Part shown: one piece after another, positions 35,280 to 45,281 of the stretch
Layout: every line of letters begins with the position of its first letter
Position numbering within the stretch: position 1 is the stretch's first letter
Origin: Pseudomonas sp. ERMR1:02
GTDB lineage: Bacteria > Pseudomonadota > Gammaproteobacteria > Pseudomonadales > Pseudomonadaceae
Assembly: GCF_002277815.1 (NCBI RefSeq)
Contig: NZ_NKJI01000001.1
Span: 303,501-367,500 of the forward strand
Length of the DNA: 64,000 nt
Direction of reading: 5' to 3'
The notes under the pieces: model-generated
What the model was told of the DNA's origin: nothing
Database searches by the model: none
The model's input: the letters and a program-made list of their open reading frames with translations, nothing else
Translations under genes and position numbers: made by a program

Positions 35280-37190
35280 ATGATTCGACTTCAGAACCTG
35301 ACTTTACAGCGTGGCCCGCAACGTCTGCTAGAAGACGCCGAGCTGACCCTGCACGCCGGCCACAAAGCCGGCCTCATCGGTGCCAATGGCGCCGGCAAAT
35401 CGAGCCTGTTCGCCTTGCTTCGGGGTGAACTGCACCCGGATTCGGGTGACTGCTTCCTGCCGGCCGACTGGCGTATCGCCCACATGCGCCAGGAGGTCGA
35501 CACGCTCGAGCGCCTGGCGGTCGACTACGTGCTCGATGGCGACCTGCGCCTGCGCCAGGTGCAACGCGACCTGGCGGCAGCCGAAGCAGCCCATGACGGT
35601 GCTGCACAGGCCCGCCTGCACTCGGAACTCGACAGCGCCGACGGGTACACCGCCGACGCCCGGGCGCGCAAGTTGCTGGCAGGCCTGGGCTTCACCAATG
35701 AGCAGATGGATCGCCAGGTCGGAGATTTCTCCGGTGGCTGGCGGATGCGTCTGAATCTGGCGCAAGCCTTGATGTGCCCTTCGGATTTGTTGCTGCTCGA
35801 CGAACCGACTAACCACTTGGACCTTGACGCCATCATCTGGCTCGAAGAGTGGCTCAAAAGTTATCCCGGCACCCTGATGCTGATCTCCCACGACCGGGAC
35901 TTCCTCGATGCCGTTGTCGATCACGTGGCCCACGTCGATCAACGCAAGATCACCTTGTATCGTGGCGGCTACAGCGCCTTCGAGCGTGCCCGTGCCGAGC
36001 GTCTGGCCCAGCAGCAGCAGGCCTATGAGAAGCAGCAGGTGCAACGTGCGCACATGGAAAGCTACATCGCCCGCTTCAAGGCCCAGGCCACCAAGGCCCG
36101 TCAGGCCCAGAGCCGGATCAAGGCGCTGGAGCGGATGGAAGAGCTGACCGCTGCCCACGTCGATTCGCCATTCGACTTTGTTTTCCGCGAATCACAAAAA
36201 ATTTCCAGCCCGCTGATCGACCTGTCCGATGCCCGCTTGGGCTACGGCGAGAAAACCGTGTTGGAGAAGGTCAAGCTGCAACTGACGCCAGGCGCGCGGA
36301 TTGGATTGCTTGGCCCTAACGGCGCGGGCAAGTCGACCCTGATCAAAAACCTCGCGGGTGAACTCGAGCCTCTGGCCGGCCGGTTGACCCGTGGCGAGAA
36401 CACCGTTGTCGGCTACTTCGCCCAGCATCAGCTTGACTCTCTGGATGCCAAGGCTAGCCCTTTGCTGCACTTGCAGCGTCTGGCCCCGACCGAGCGCGAA
36501 CAGAGCCTGCGCGACTTCCTTGGCGGTTTCGATTTCCGCGGTGCGCGGATCGACGAGCCGGTGCTGAATTTCTCCGGTGGAGAGAAGGCGCGTCTGGCGT
36601 TGGCGTTGATTGCCTGGGACCGGCCGAACCTGTTGCTGCTTGACGAACCGACCAACCACCTGGACCTGGAAATGCGCCTGGCGCTGACCATGGCCCTGCA
36701 GGAATTCAGTGGCGCGGTACTGGTGGTCTCCCACGACCGTCACCTGCTCAAAAGCACCACCGATAACTTCTTTCTGGTGGCGGACGGCAAGGTCGAAGAG
36801 TTCGACGGCGATCTGGAAGACTACACCCGCTGGCTGGTGGACTACCGTCAGCGCAATGCCCCGGTCAGCAACACCCCGGTCAACCCGGACAAGACCGACA
36901 AGAAAGCCCAGCGTCAGGCTGCGGCCGCCTTGCGTCAGCAACTGGCACCGCACAAGCGCGAGGCTGACAAGCTCGAAGCCGAGCTGGGCAAGCTTCACGA
37001 GAAACTGGCGAAGATCGACACCAGCCTCGGCGACAGCGATATCTACGAGCCAATGCGCAAGAACGAGTTGCGTGATTTGCTGGCCGAACAGGCCAAGCTG
37101 AAGGTGCGTGAGGCGGAGCTGGAAGAAGCCTGGATGGAAGCTCTGGAACTGCTGGAAAGCATGCAGGCGGAGCTGGAGGCGCTGTCCTGA
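35280..37190 (+). CDS. yheS: ABC-F ATPase YheS-like
   Basis: 636 aa from the ATG at 35280. Two ABC domains without membrane parts: Walker A IGANGAGKSSL and LLGPNGAGKSTL, signatures FSGGWRMRL and FSGGEKARL, Walker B plus EPTNHLDLD in both, joined by the positively charged P-site linker (KAQATKARQAQSRIKALERM). C-terminal coiled coil rich in E/K/A. ABC-F proteins act on ribosomes; YheS relieves some nascent-chain stalls in E. coli. Overlaps the next gene by one base (TGATG). Confidence 0.94.
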   Translation: MIRLQNLTLQRGPQRLLEDAELTLHAGHKAGLIGANGAGKSSLFALLRGELHPDSGDCFLPADWRIAHMRQEVDTLERLAVDYVLDGDLRLRQVQRDLAAAEAAHDGAAQARLHSELDSADGYTADARARKLLAGLGFTNEQMDRQVGDFSGGWRMRLNLAQALMCPSDLLLLDEPTNHLDLDAIIWLEEWLKSYPGTLMLISHDRDFLDAVVDHVAHVDQRKITLYRGGYSAFERARAERLAQQQQAYEKQQVQRAHMESYIARFKAQATKARQAQSRIKALERMEELTAAHVDSPFDFVFRESQKISSPLIDLSDARLGYGEKTVLEKVKLQLTPGARIGLLGPNGAGKSTLIKNLAGELEPLAGRLTRGENTVVGYFAQHQLDSLDAKASPLLHLQRLAPTEREQSLRDFLGGFDFRGARIDEPVLNFSGGEKARLALALIAWDRPNLLLLDEPTNHLDLEMRLALTMALQEFSGAVLVVSHDRHLLKSTTDNFFLVADGKVEEFDGDLEDYTRWLVDYRQRNAPVSNTPVNPDKTDKKAQRQAAAALRQQLAPHKREADKLEAELGKLHEKLAKIDTSLGDSDIYEPMRKNELRDLLAEQAKLKVREAELEEAWMEALELLESMQAELEALS

Positions 37191-37771
37191 TGGACGCGTT
37201 CAAGCTGCCGCTGCCGGCAATGTGGGTCGAGCCGATCTGGCTCGGCGTGCAAATCCTGCTGATCCTGCTGGCCGGCTATGTCGCGCAGCGTTTTGTCGCC
37301 AAGTGCCTGACCCGTCTCGGTGAGCGCTATCCGTTCCCACCGCAGTTGCTGATGCCGCTGCGCGGCGGTCTGCGCTGGCTGATCATGGGCAGTGCGCTGA
37401 TTTTCGTGCTGGAGCGCCTTGGGGTTTCGGCCACGGTGCTCTGGACGGCATTGTCCGGTTTTGTCGCGGTCGCTGCGGTGGCGTTTTTCGCCATGTGGAG
37501 CGTGCTCTCCAATCTACTGTGCGCGATCCTGATTTTTACCGTCGGCCCGTTTCGCCTGGGTGATGTGGTCGAACTGGTGGATACCACCGACAAGCCTGGC
37601 GTCAAAGGCCGGGTCGTGGCAATCAATCTGCTGTACACCACGCTGATCGAGGCCGCAGAACTCGGTACTGGTAGCGCCATGGTGCAAGTGCCCAATAGCC
37701 TGTTCTTCCAGCGTTCGGTTCGGCGTTGGCGCGGGACTGATGTGTTCCCTTCCAGCGGTTTTGAAAAATAA
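37190..37771 (+). CDS. Small MscS-family mechanosensitive channel protein
   Basis: 193 aa. Three hydrophobic helices at the N-terminus (WLGVQILLILLAGYVAQRF; LRWLIMGSALIFVLERLGV; FVAVAAVAFFAMWSVLSNLLCAILI), then the MscS beta domain with GPFRLGDVVELVDT and GRVVAINLLYTTL and VQVPNSLFFQ. The large C-terminal alpha/beta domain of E. coli MscS is missing, so this is the short form. Translationally coupled to yheS. Confidence 0.9.
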   Translation: MDAFKLPLPAMWVEPIWLGVQILLILLAGYVAQRFVAKCLTRLGERYPFPPQLLMPLRGGLRWLIMGSALIFVLERLGVSATVLWTALSGFVAVAAVAFFAMWSVLSNLLCAILIFTVGPFRLGDVVELVDTTDKPGVKGRVVAINLLYTTLIEAAELGTGSAMVQVPNSLFFQRSVRRWRGTDVFPSSGFEK

Positions 37772-37795
37772 GACATCTATTTGCTGACAGACCGC

Positions 37796-37890
37796 TTCGC
37801 GAGCAGGCTCGCTCCTACAGTGGATCTATGGCGTTCACAAATATTGTGGTCACTGAAGATCAAATGTAGGAGTGAGCCTGCTCGCGATGG
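37796..37890. repeat. REP pair
   Basis: TTCGCGAGCAGGCTCGCTCC and an inverted GTAGGAGTGAGCCTGCTCGC copy with one substitution, in the gap before the LysE gene. Confidence 0.85.
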
Positions 37891-38006
37891 GGCCCTCAGG
37901 TGGCAAACGCCGGTCGGCAACCGCAACATCCTGAAAAAATCGATAGTCATCGGCCCAAAGCCGCATTAGCTTAGACGTCTGTCACGAGTCTGAGCCGAGG
38001 TGTGCA

Positions 38007-38639
38007 ATGGAGCTTCAAACATGGATGGCGTTTTTTGCCGCCTGCTGGGTGATCAGTCTGTCTCCCGGTGCCGGCGCCATTGCGTCGATGTCCAGCGGTC
38101 TGCAATACGGTTTCTGGCGTGGTTACTGGAACGCCTTGGGCCTGCAATTGGGCCTTGCGGTGCAAATCGCCATTGTCGGCGCCGGTGTGGGAGCGATTCT
38201 TACAGCGTCGGCTACAGCCTTCTATGCGATCAAATGGTTCGGTGTGGCGTATCTGGTTTATCTGGCGATCAAGCAATGGCGTGCGCTGCCCAGCAATATG
38301 AGTGATGACTCGGCCGTACGCCCGATCGGCAAACCGATGGTCCTGGTATTCCGTGGATTTCTGGTGAACATCAGCAATCCCAAGGCGCTGGTTTTCATGC
38401 TCGCGGTGCTGCCTCAGTTCATCGACCCGCACGCGCCACTGCTGATCCAGTACCTGATCATCGGTGCGACCATGATTTGCGTCGATCTGATCGTCATGGC
38501 CGGGTATACCGGGCTGGCGTCCAAAGTGCTGCGACTGTTGCGCACACCCAAGCAGCAAAAACGCATGAACCGCACTTTTGCCGGGCTGTTCATCGGCGCG
38601 GCGGCGTTCATGGCGACGCTGCGAAAAGCCGCCATATAA
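38007..38639 (+). CDS. LysE/RhtB family exporter
   Basis: 210 aa, six membrane helices. N-terminal WMAFFAACWVISLSPGAGAIASMSSGLQYG is the RhtB-type signature, and FRGFLVNISNPKALVFMLAVLPQFI the conserved second block. Exports amino acids or homoserine lactones; substrate not predictable. A perfect terminator follows. Confidence 0.92.
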   Translation: MELQTWMAFFAACWVISLSPGAGAIASMSSGLQYGFWRGYWNALGLQLGLAVQIAIVGAGVGAILTASATAFYAIKWFGVAYLVYLAIKQWRALPSNMSDDSAVRPIGKPMVLVFRGFLVNISNPKALVFMLAVLPQFIDPHAPLLIQYLIIGATMICVDLIVMAGYTGLASKVLRLLRTPKQQKRMNRTFAGLFIGAAAFMATLRKAAI

Positions 38640-38652
38640 AACCGCAAGCCAC

Positions 38653-38684
38653 AAAAAAGGCGACCTTTTCAGGTCGCCTTTTTT
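38653..38684 (+). terminator. Terminator of the LysE gene
   Basis: AAAAAAGGCGACCT and AGGTCGCCTTTTTT, 14-bp perfect arms around four bases. Confidence 0.92.
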
Positions 38685-38823
38685 ATTCCCTCAACGAGAG
38701 TAATGCTTCTCGCGAAAGTGAATAACAGGCCGGACCTCGTTAAGCCCTGCGCACACAAAGCTTGAGTGAAAGTGATTGAGAGGGAACAATATATTACTTC
38801 GTATTTCCAATTGAGATTCATTC

Positions 38824-40722
38824 ATGATTGCCCCGTCCCGTTTCCTGGCCTGGCTGATAGCGCCAGTGTTTGCCCTATGCAGTTTCAACCTGCTGGCCGA
38901 CACGGTGGAAGGCGCGCCGCAAGCCCTGCATTTACTCGACTACATCGGTGCTGATTACCCGCAAGCAGTGCAGGCAGGCAAGGTTGTCAACGAGTCCGAA
39001 TACCGCGAGCAACTGGAGTTCGTCCAGGCGTTGCAAGGCCTGGTGTCTGCCATGCCGGCCAAGCCGGAAAAGGCCGGGTTGGAGCAGGGCATCAGCACAC
39101 TGCGTAATGCGATCACTTCGCGTCAGGAAGGCGGGGATGTCGCCCGTCAGGCGCGGCAACTCGGAGCGAAACTGGCCGTGGCCTATGAAGTCAGCCAGGC
39201 GCCGATCATTACCCCGGACCCGACTCGTGGTGCGCCGCTGTATGCACAGCACTGCTCCGTGTGCCACGGCGATACCGGGGCGGGTGATGGTCCGGCGGGT
39301 GTCGGCCTGACGCCGCCCCCGGCCAATCTGCGCGATAACGCGCGTCTGGATCACCTGAGTCTCTACGCGATCTACAACACCTTGGGTCTGGGGGTTGAAG
39401 GCACCGACATGCCAGCCTTCGCCGATCAACTGGATGATCGTCAACGTTGGGACCTGGCAACCTACATCGCCGGCTTCAGCGCCGATCCGGCGACTGCGAG
39501 CAGTGACAAGGTCTACAACATTGCCGATCTGGCCCGTCAAACCCCGTCCGAAGTTCAGGCCGCCGATGGCCCGCAAGCCACGGCGACCTTCCGTGCGCAA
39601 CGGGCGCAGCCGCCGCAGGTCAAGCGTGGCCCGGCCCAGTTGCTCGACTACACCGCCGCGACTCTGGACAAGAGCGTCGCGGCCTATCGTGCGGGCGACC
39701 ACGATCAGGCCTATGACTTGTCGGTGGCGGCGTACCTGGAAGGTTTCGAGCTGGTCGAAAGCTCCCTGGACAACGTCAACGCTGACGTGCGCAAAGACAC
39801 TGAAAAATCGCTGATGGCCTATCGTCAGTCGTTGCAGGATGGCTTGCCGGTGGAGCAGGTCGAGCAGCGTCTGGAGGCGGCCAAGGCCAAATTGAAGACA
39901 TCTTCCGGCTTGTTGGGCAGCGATGGCTTGAGCTGGTCTCTGAGCTACATTTCCGGCCTGTTGATTCTGCTGCGCGAGGGGCTGGAAGCGATTCTGGTAC
40001 TCGCGGCAATCCTCGCTTTCTTGCGTAACACCGGCCAGCAATCGGCGGTGCGCAGCGTCAACGTCGGTTGGGGCCTGGCGCTGTTGGCTGGTCTGGGAAC
40101 CTGGGCGTTGGCGGCGTATGTGATCGATGTCAGCGGTTCGCAGCGTGAATTGCTGGAAGGCGCGACGGCGTTGTTCGCCAGCGTCATGGTGCTGTGGCTC
40201 GGCGTGTGGATGCACGACCGTCGCCATGCCGCGGCCTGGCAGGATTACATCAAGAGCAGCCTGGTCGGCGGCGGCGGACGTTTCGGTTTTGCGATACTGG
40301 CGTTCTTCTCGGTGTATCGCGAACTGTTCGAAGTGATCCTGTTCTACGAAACCCTGTGGTTGCAGGCCGGGCCTGCGGGACATGACGCGGTGCTGGCCGG
40401 CGGTGTGACGGCGCTGGTGCTGCTGGTGGGTCTGGCGTGGGTGATTCTGCGTGGTTCGGCGAAATTACCGTTGGCGTTGTTCTTCAGCATCAACGCCGGT
40501 CTGCTGTGTGCGTTGTCGGTGGTGTTCGCCGGGCATGGCGTGAAGGCGCTGCAGGAAGCCGGGATCTTCGGTACACGGCCGGTGCCGTTCTTTGAGTTCG
40601 ACTGGCTGGGGATTCATGCCGATGCGTATTCGTTGAGTGCGCAGGCGGTGGCGTTGATCGCGATCATCGTGCTGTACAGTCGTAGTCGCATGGCTGAGAA
40701 GCGGCGGGTGCAGGTTTCCTAA
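38824..40722 (+). CDS. Cytochrome c-FTR1 iron permease fusion
   Basis: 632 aa. Signal-anchor/signal peptide (1-25), then a periplasmic c-type cytochrome with C144-S-V-C147-H148 and a distal Met ligand in GTDMPAFADQLDD, a helical linker domain (about 270-370), and a seven-helix FTR1 permease. The two iron motifs are LLREGLEAILVL (REGLE) and YRELFEVILFYE (REXXE variant RELFE). Likely oxidises ferrous iron at the haem and passes it to the permease. A weak AT-rich Fur-like stretch overlaps 38811-38828 just before the start, too degenerate to annotate. Synteny with PA5248. Confidence 0.93.
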   Translation: MIAPSRFLAWLIAPVFALCSFNLLADTVEGAPQALHLLDYIGADYPQAVQAGKVVNESEYREQLEFVQALQGLVSAMPAKPEKAGLEQGISTLRNAITSRQEGGDVARQARQLGAKLAVAYEVSQAPIITPDPTRGAPLYAQHCSVCHGDTGAGDGPAGVGLTPPPANLRDNARLDHLSLYAIYNTLGLGVEGTDMPAFADQLDDRQRWDLATYIAGFSADPATASSDKVYNIADLARQTPSEVQAADGPQATATFRAQRAQPPQVKRGPAQLLDYTAATLDKSVAAYRAGDHDQAYDLSVAAYLEGFELVESSLDNVNADVRKDTEKSLMAYRQSLQDGLPVEQVEQRLEAAKAKLKTSSGLLGSDGLSWSLSYISGLLILLREGLEAILVLAAILAFLRNTGQQSAVRSVNVGWGLALLAGLGTWALAAYVIDVSGSQRELLEGATALFASVMVLWLGVWMHDRRHAAAWQDYIKSSLVGGGGRFGFAILAFFSVYRELFEVILFYETLWLQAGPAGHDAVLAGGVTALVLLVGLAWVILRGSAKLPLALFFSINAGLLCALSVVFAGHGVKALQEAGIFGTRPVPFFEFDWLGIHADAYSLSAQAVALIAIIVLYSRSRMAEKRRVQVS

Positions 40723-40743
40723 AAAGCATTCGCTGCGCTCATA

Positions 40744-40827
40744 TTCGCGGGCAAGCCTCGCTCCTACAGGATTCGTGCGGTGTTTGTGGTCGCGTATATC
40801 CTGTAGGAGCGTGGCTTGCCCGCGAAG
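40744..40827. repeat. REP pair
   Basis: TTCGCGGGCAAGCCTCGCTC and inverted GTAGGAGCGTGGCTTGCCCG arms; the right arm ends 23 bp before the YaiI start. Confidence 0.85.
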
Positions 40828-40849
40828 CTTTTCAATAGAGGAAAAACCG

Positions 40850-41305
40850 ATGCGTGTCTGGATCGATGCCGACGCCTGCCCTCGGGCGGCCAAGGATCTG
40901 GTGGTGAAGTTCGCCCTCAAGCGCCAGTTTGAAGTGGTGCTGGTGGCCGGTCAGCCGCAGAGCAAACCGGGCTTGGCCTTGGTGAAGTTGATCGTGGTGC
41001 CGAGTGGTCCGGACGCGGCCGACGACTACCTGGTAGAGCACGCAGTGCCTGGTGAGCTCGTGATCTGCAGCGATGTGCCATTGGCCGACCGTCTGGTGAA
41101 AAAGGGTGTGGCGGCGCTGGACCCGCGGGGCAAGGAATTCGACGCGCAGAACATGGGCGATCGGTTGGCGGTGCGTAACCTGTTCACGGACTTGCGAGAA
41201 CAAGGACAGATGAGTGGCGGACCGGCGCCGTTTGGCGAGCGCGAGAAGCAGGCGTTTGCCAATGCGCTGGATCGGATTTTGACGCGGCTGACCCGCAAAC
41301 TGTAG
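40850..41305 (+). CDS. YaiI/YqxD family protein (UPF0178)
   Basis: 151 aa from the ATG at 40850 (AGAGGAAAA upstream). PIN-like/NYN-related fold: MRVWIDADACPRAAKDLVVK at the N-terminus with acidic residues, then VICSDVPLADRLVKKGVAALDPRGKEFD. Predicted nuclease-like on fold grounds; no activity is established. Flanked by REP pairs on both sides. Confidence 0.9.
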   Translation: MRVWIDADACPRAAKDLVVKFALKRQFEVVLVAGQPQSKPGLALVKLIVVPSGPDAADDYLVEHAVPGELVICSDVPLADRLVKKGVAALDPRGKEFDAQNMGDRLAVRNLFTDLREQGQMSGGPAPFGEREKQAFANALDRILTRLTRKL

Positions 41306-41401
41306 GAGCGAGCCTGCTCGCGATGGACGTCAACGATAACGAGCGCTACCTGGATGAACGCGGCGCCCTCACGTTTTTCGCGAGCAGGCTCGCTCCTACA
41401 G
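41300..41401. repeat. REP pair overlapping a stop codon
   Basis: Starts within the last codons of the YaiI gene, whose TAG stop is part of GTAGGAGCGAGCC. The inverted arm ends ten bases before the elbB stop. Confidence 0.85.
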
Positions 41402-41410
41402 TAAATCGTG

Positions 41411-42079
41411 TCAGGCGTCGTTTTCGTGGGTCAGTTCGAGCACTCGGTCGACCAGCTTGTTGATGCCCGATGCCGCTTCGCTGACGCTCTGAGCCAGCAT
41501 GTACGCCGGGGTGCTCACCAGTTTGCGCGCCTTGTCTTCTACGATATCGCTCACTGCACAATCCTTGTGGGTGGCGCCCATCTTGTTCAACGCGGCTGCG
41601 GTTTCGGCGTCGTTGCCGATGGTGCAGGTCACGCCCGGACCATAGATTTTCGCCGCCAGAGCCGGCGAGATGCAGATCAGGCCGACCGGTTTACCGGCCT
41701 CGGCGAACGCTTCGGTCAAGGCCAGAACATCCGGTTGCACGGTGCAGCCGGTGCCTTCGACGGCAAAATTGGATAGGTTCTTGGCCGATCCGAAACCGCC
41801 GGGAATGATCAGCGCATCGAATTCTTCGGCGTCCGCTTCACGAATGTCCTTGATCTCGCCACGGGCAATCCGCGCAGACTCCACCAGCACGTTGCGCGAC
41901 TCGGGCATTTCTTCGCCGGTCAGATGGTTGATCACGTGCAACTGGGCGATATTGGGTGCGAAACACTGTACCTGCGCACCACGCTGGTCCAGGCGCAGCA
42001 GGGTAATCACGCTCTCATAGATCTCGGCGCCGTCGTACACGCCACAACCGGAAAGGATCACTGCAACTTTTTTGCTCAT
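41411..42079 (-). CDS. elbB: Glyoxalase III-like ElbB (DJ-1/PfpI superfamily)
   Basis: 222 aa. KKVAVILSGCGVYDGAEIYESV at the N-terminus, DALIIPGGFGSAKNLSNFA with the family elbow, and the nucleophile region PVGLICISPALAAKIYG (Cys in LICIS). Linked to isoprenoid production in E. coli overexpression studies and to weak glyoxalase activity; physiological role unclear. Confidence 0.93.
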   Translation of the reverse strand: MSKKVAVILSGCGVYDGAEIYESVITLLRLDQRGAQVQCFAPNIAQLHVINHLTGEEMPESRNVLVESARIARGEIKDIREADAEEFDALIIPGGFGSAKNLSNFAVEGTGCTVQPDVLALTEAFAEAGKPVGLICISPALAAKIYGPGVTCTIGNDAETAAALNKMGATHKDCAVSDIVEDKARKLVSTPAYMLAQSVSEAASGINKLVDRVLELTHENDA

Positions 42080-42194
42080 GGGCTTTTCTCCAGATTCATG
42101 GCGTTAAATGTCCACTAATTTGTCACTCGTTGCCATAGGGTTAATTCACGGCTACACATAGCATCTGTCCTCAAGATTCCGATCAGGGCGCGTC

Positions 42195-43429
42195 ATGGAC
42201 TTCATTCTGTATGCGGTGCCGTTTTTCTTTGTGCTGATCGCCGTCGAACTGCTGGCCGACCGTTGGCGCGGAGTCAGCAACTATCGGGTGGCGGACGCGA
42301 TCAACAGCATCAGTACCGGCGTGCTGTCGACCACCACCGGATTGCTGACCAAAGGTGTGGGGTTGGTGACCTATGCATTGGCCCTCAAGCATCTGGCGCT
42401 GTTCGAGCTTTCGGCCGATAGCGTCTGGGTCTGGGTGTTCGCCTTCGTGTTTTATGACTTTTGCTATTACTGGCTGCATCGCATGGGCCACGAGCGCAAC
42501 ATTCTCTGGGCTGCGCATTCGGTGCATCACCAGAGCGAGGACTACAACCTCTCCACGGCCCTGCGCCAGACAAGTACCGGCTTTCTGTTGAGCTGGATCT
42601 TCTACCTGCCCTTGGCCATCGCGGGCGTGCCGCTGCTGGTGTTTGTCAGCGTCGCCGCGCTGAACCTGCTGTACCAGTTCTGGGTGCACACCCGGCATAT
42701 TCCCAAGCTCGGCTGGTTCGAGTGGTTCTTCGTCACGCCATCCAATCATCGGGCCCACCATGCACAAAACGCTCTCTACATGGATCGCAACTACGGCGGG
42801 GTGTTCATTGTTTGGGACCGTCTGTTCGGCTCGTTCCAGGAAGAAGACGACAATGAACCGGTGATTTTCGGCGTGACCACGCCGCTGGCGAGCTGGAACC
42901 CGATATGGGCGAATGTGCAGTTTTACGCGCAGTTGTGGGCGGATGCGCGGCGTGCCGAAAGTACCTGGGACAAGCTGCGGATCTGGTTCATGCGCACGGG
43001 TTGGCGGCCGGCGGATGTGGCGGCGAAGTACCCGATGAACAAACCGGACCTGAGTCAGTTTCGCAAATTCGAAGTGCAACTGGATGGGCGTCAACTGTGG
43101 TACGTGGCGTTGCAGTTTTGCGTCTACATCGCGCTGGGCAGTTACTTGATGAATCTGGAGCCGAGCCTGCCGACCGGTGCGCTGGTGCTGGGCTGGGGGC
43201 AGTGGCGCTGGGGTTGTTCGTGCTGGGCGTGGCCCTGGAGAATCGCCCGTGGGCGTTGAAGCTGGAGCTGCTGCGGCTGGCGTCGAATGTGCCGCTGGTG
43301 TGGCTGGCGCCGCTGGTGGGGCTGTGGCCGGTCAGCGCGGTGGGCTGGGTCGGCCTGCTCAGTTACAGCCTGCTAAGTGGCATCGGTCTCTACTGCTGCA
43401 GAAACCGTTTTACTCGATTGGCGTCTTAG
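42195..43429 (+). pseudogene. Sterol desaturase/fatty-acid hydroxylase family, frameshifted near the 3' end
   Basis: Integral membrane di-iron enzyme of the FA-hydroxylase family. Histidine clusters intact: YWLHRMGHE, AHSVHHQSEDYN, HTRHIP and SNHRAHHAQN. At the G5 run 43195-43199 the frame closes 18 codons later; the -1 frame instead continues with AVALGLFVLGVALENRPWAL and ends RNRFTRLAS at 43429, giving a 411-aa protein if one G is restored. All catalytic His precede the shift, so the truncated 354-aa form may still act. The 3' end overlaps dedA tail-to-tail by 20 bp. Substrate unknown. Confidence 0.8.
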
Positions 43430-44042
43430 GCTCGCCAGTGTTGGCCCGTTTGGCCTTCAGGGCTTGCTCGTCGGCGTAAACCTGCTTGGCCAGACGCGCA
43501 TTCTTGAAGCGTCGGCGCAACCACAGGCCCACACCCAGGATGAGCAAAGCGCCGAGCACCCACAGCTCATACTTCTTGATGCTGCCGAGCATGCCTTCCA
43601 GCACTGCACCGAAGTGATAGGCCGCCGCTGCCAGTGCGGCAGCCCAGATTGCCGCGCCAATCCCGTTGAGCAGCAGATAACGCCCCGGTGGATAGCCCGA
43701 TAAGCCAATCGCCACCGGCATCACAGTGCGCAGGCCGTAGACAAAGCGGAAGCTCAGGACCCAGATGTCCGGGTGCTTGCGGATATGTTCCAGCGCCCGG
43801 TCACCCATCAACTGCCAGCGCGGTTTGCGTGCCAGCAGCTTGCGCCCGTGCTTGCGTCCCAGGAAGTACCACAGCTGATCGCCGGCATAGCTGCCGCAGA
43901 ACGCCACGACCACCACCATATTGATGTCCATGTATCCACGGAACGCGAGGAAGCCTGCGAGCACCAGGATGGTTTCGCCTTCGAAGAACGTGCCAAGAAA
44001 CAGGGCAAAGTAGCCGAAGTCATGCAGAAATTGTTGGAGCAT
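43410..44042 (-). CDS. DedA family membrane protein
   Basis: 210 aa. Conserved DedA features: LGTFFEGETILVLAGFLAFRG, GSYAGDQLWYFLGRKHG, and the amphipathic FRFVYGLRTVMPVAIGLSGYP with key Arg residues. Family members are undecaprenyl-phosphate or phospholipid flippases needed for envelope homeostasis. The stop overlaps the neighbouring converging gene. Confidence 0.93.
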   Translation of the reverse strand: MLQQFLHDFGYFALFLGTFFEGETILVLAGFLAFRGYMDINMVVVVAFCGSYAGDQLWYFLGRKHGRKLLARKPRWQLMGDRALEHIRKHPDIWVLSFRFVYGLRTVMPVAIGLSGYPPGRYLLLNGIGAAIWAAALAAAAYHFGAVLEGMLGSIKKYELWVLGALLILGVGLWLRRRFKNARLAKQVYADEQALKAKRANTGEPKTPIE

Positions 44043-44228
44043 TGTCTGGGTGCTGGCGAAATGAACGCGCAGCCTAACCCTTCGTACACAATCAGGAAAG
44101 TGTCCAAATGTGTCTCGACGTGAACATTTCCTACAACGACAATGGAATGCGGCTACGCGTCACAAGGTGCGCACAACTGTAATACGTTCGTCATAATGGC
44201 CGCATATAACTGTCACGCTCGCCCGTAA

Positions 44229-45263
<1,035 letters not shown>

Positions 45264-45281
45264 CTCTCCCAGGAACACTCG

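Noticed and set aside
38811-38828. Fur-box-like AT stretch before the cytochrome-FTR1 gene
   Set aside because: Too few matches to the 7-1-7 Fur pattern; regulation by iron is plausible but not shown here.
38932-40383. 483-codon open frame antisense to the cytochrome-FTR1 gene
   Set aside because: Shadow frame without start signals or domains.
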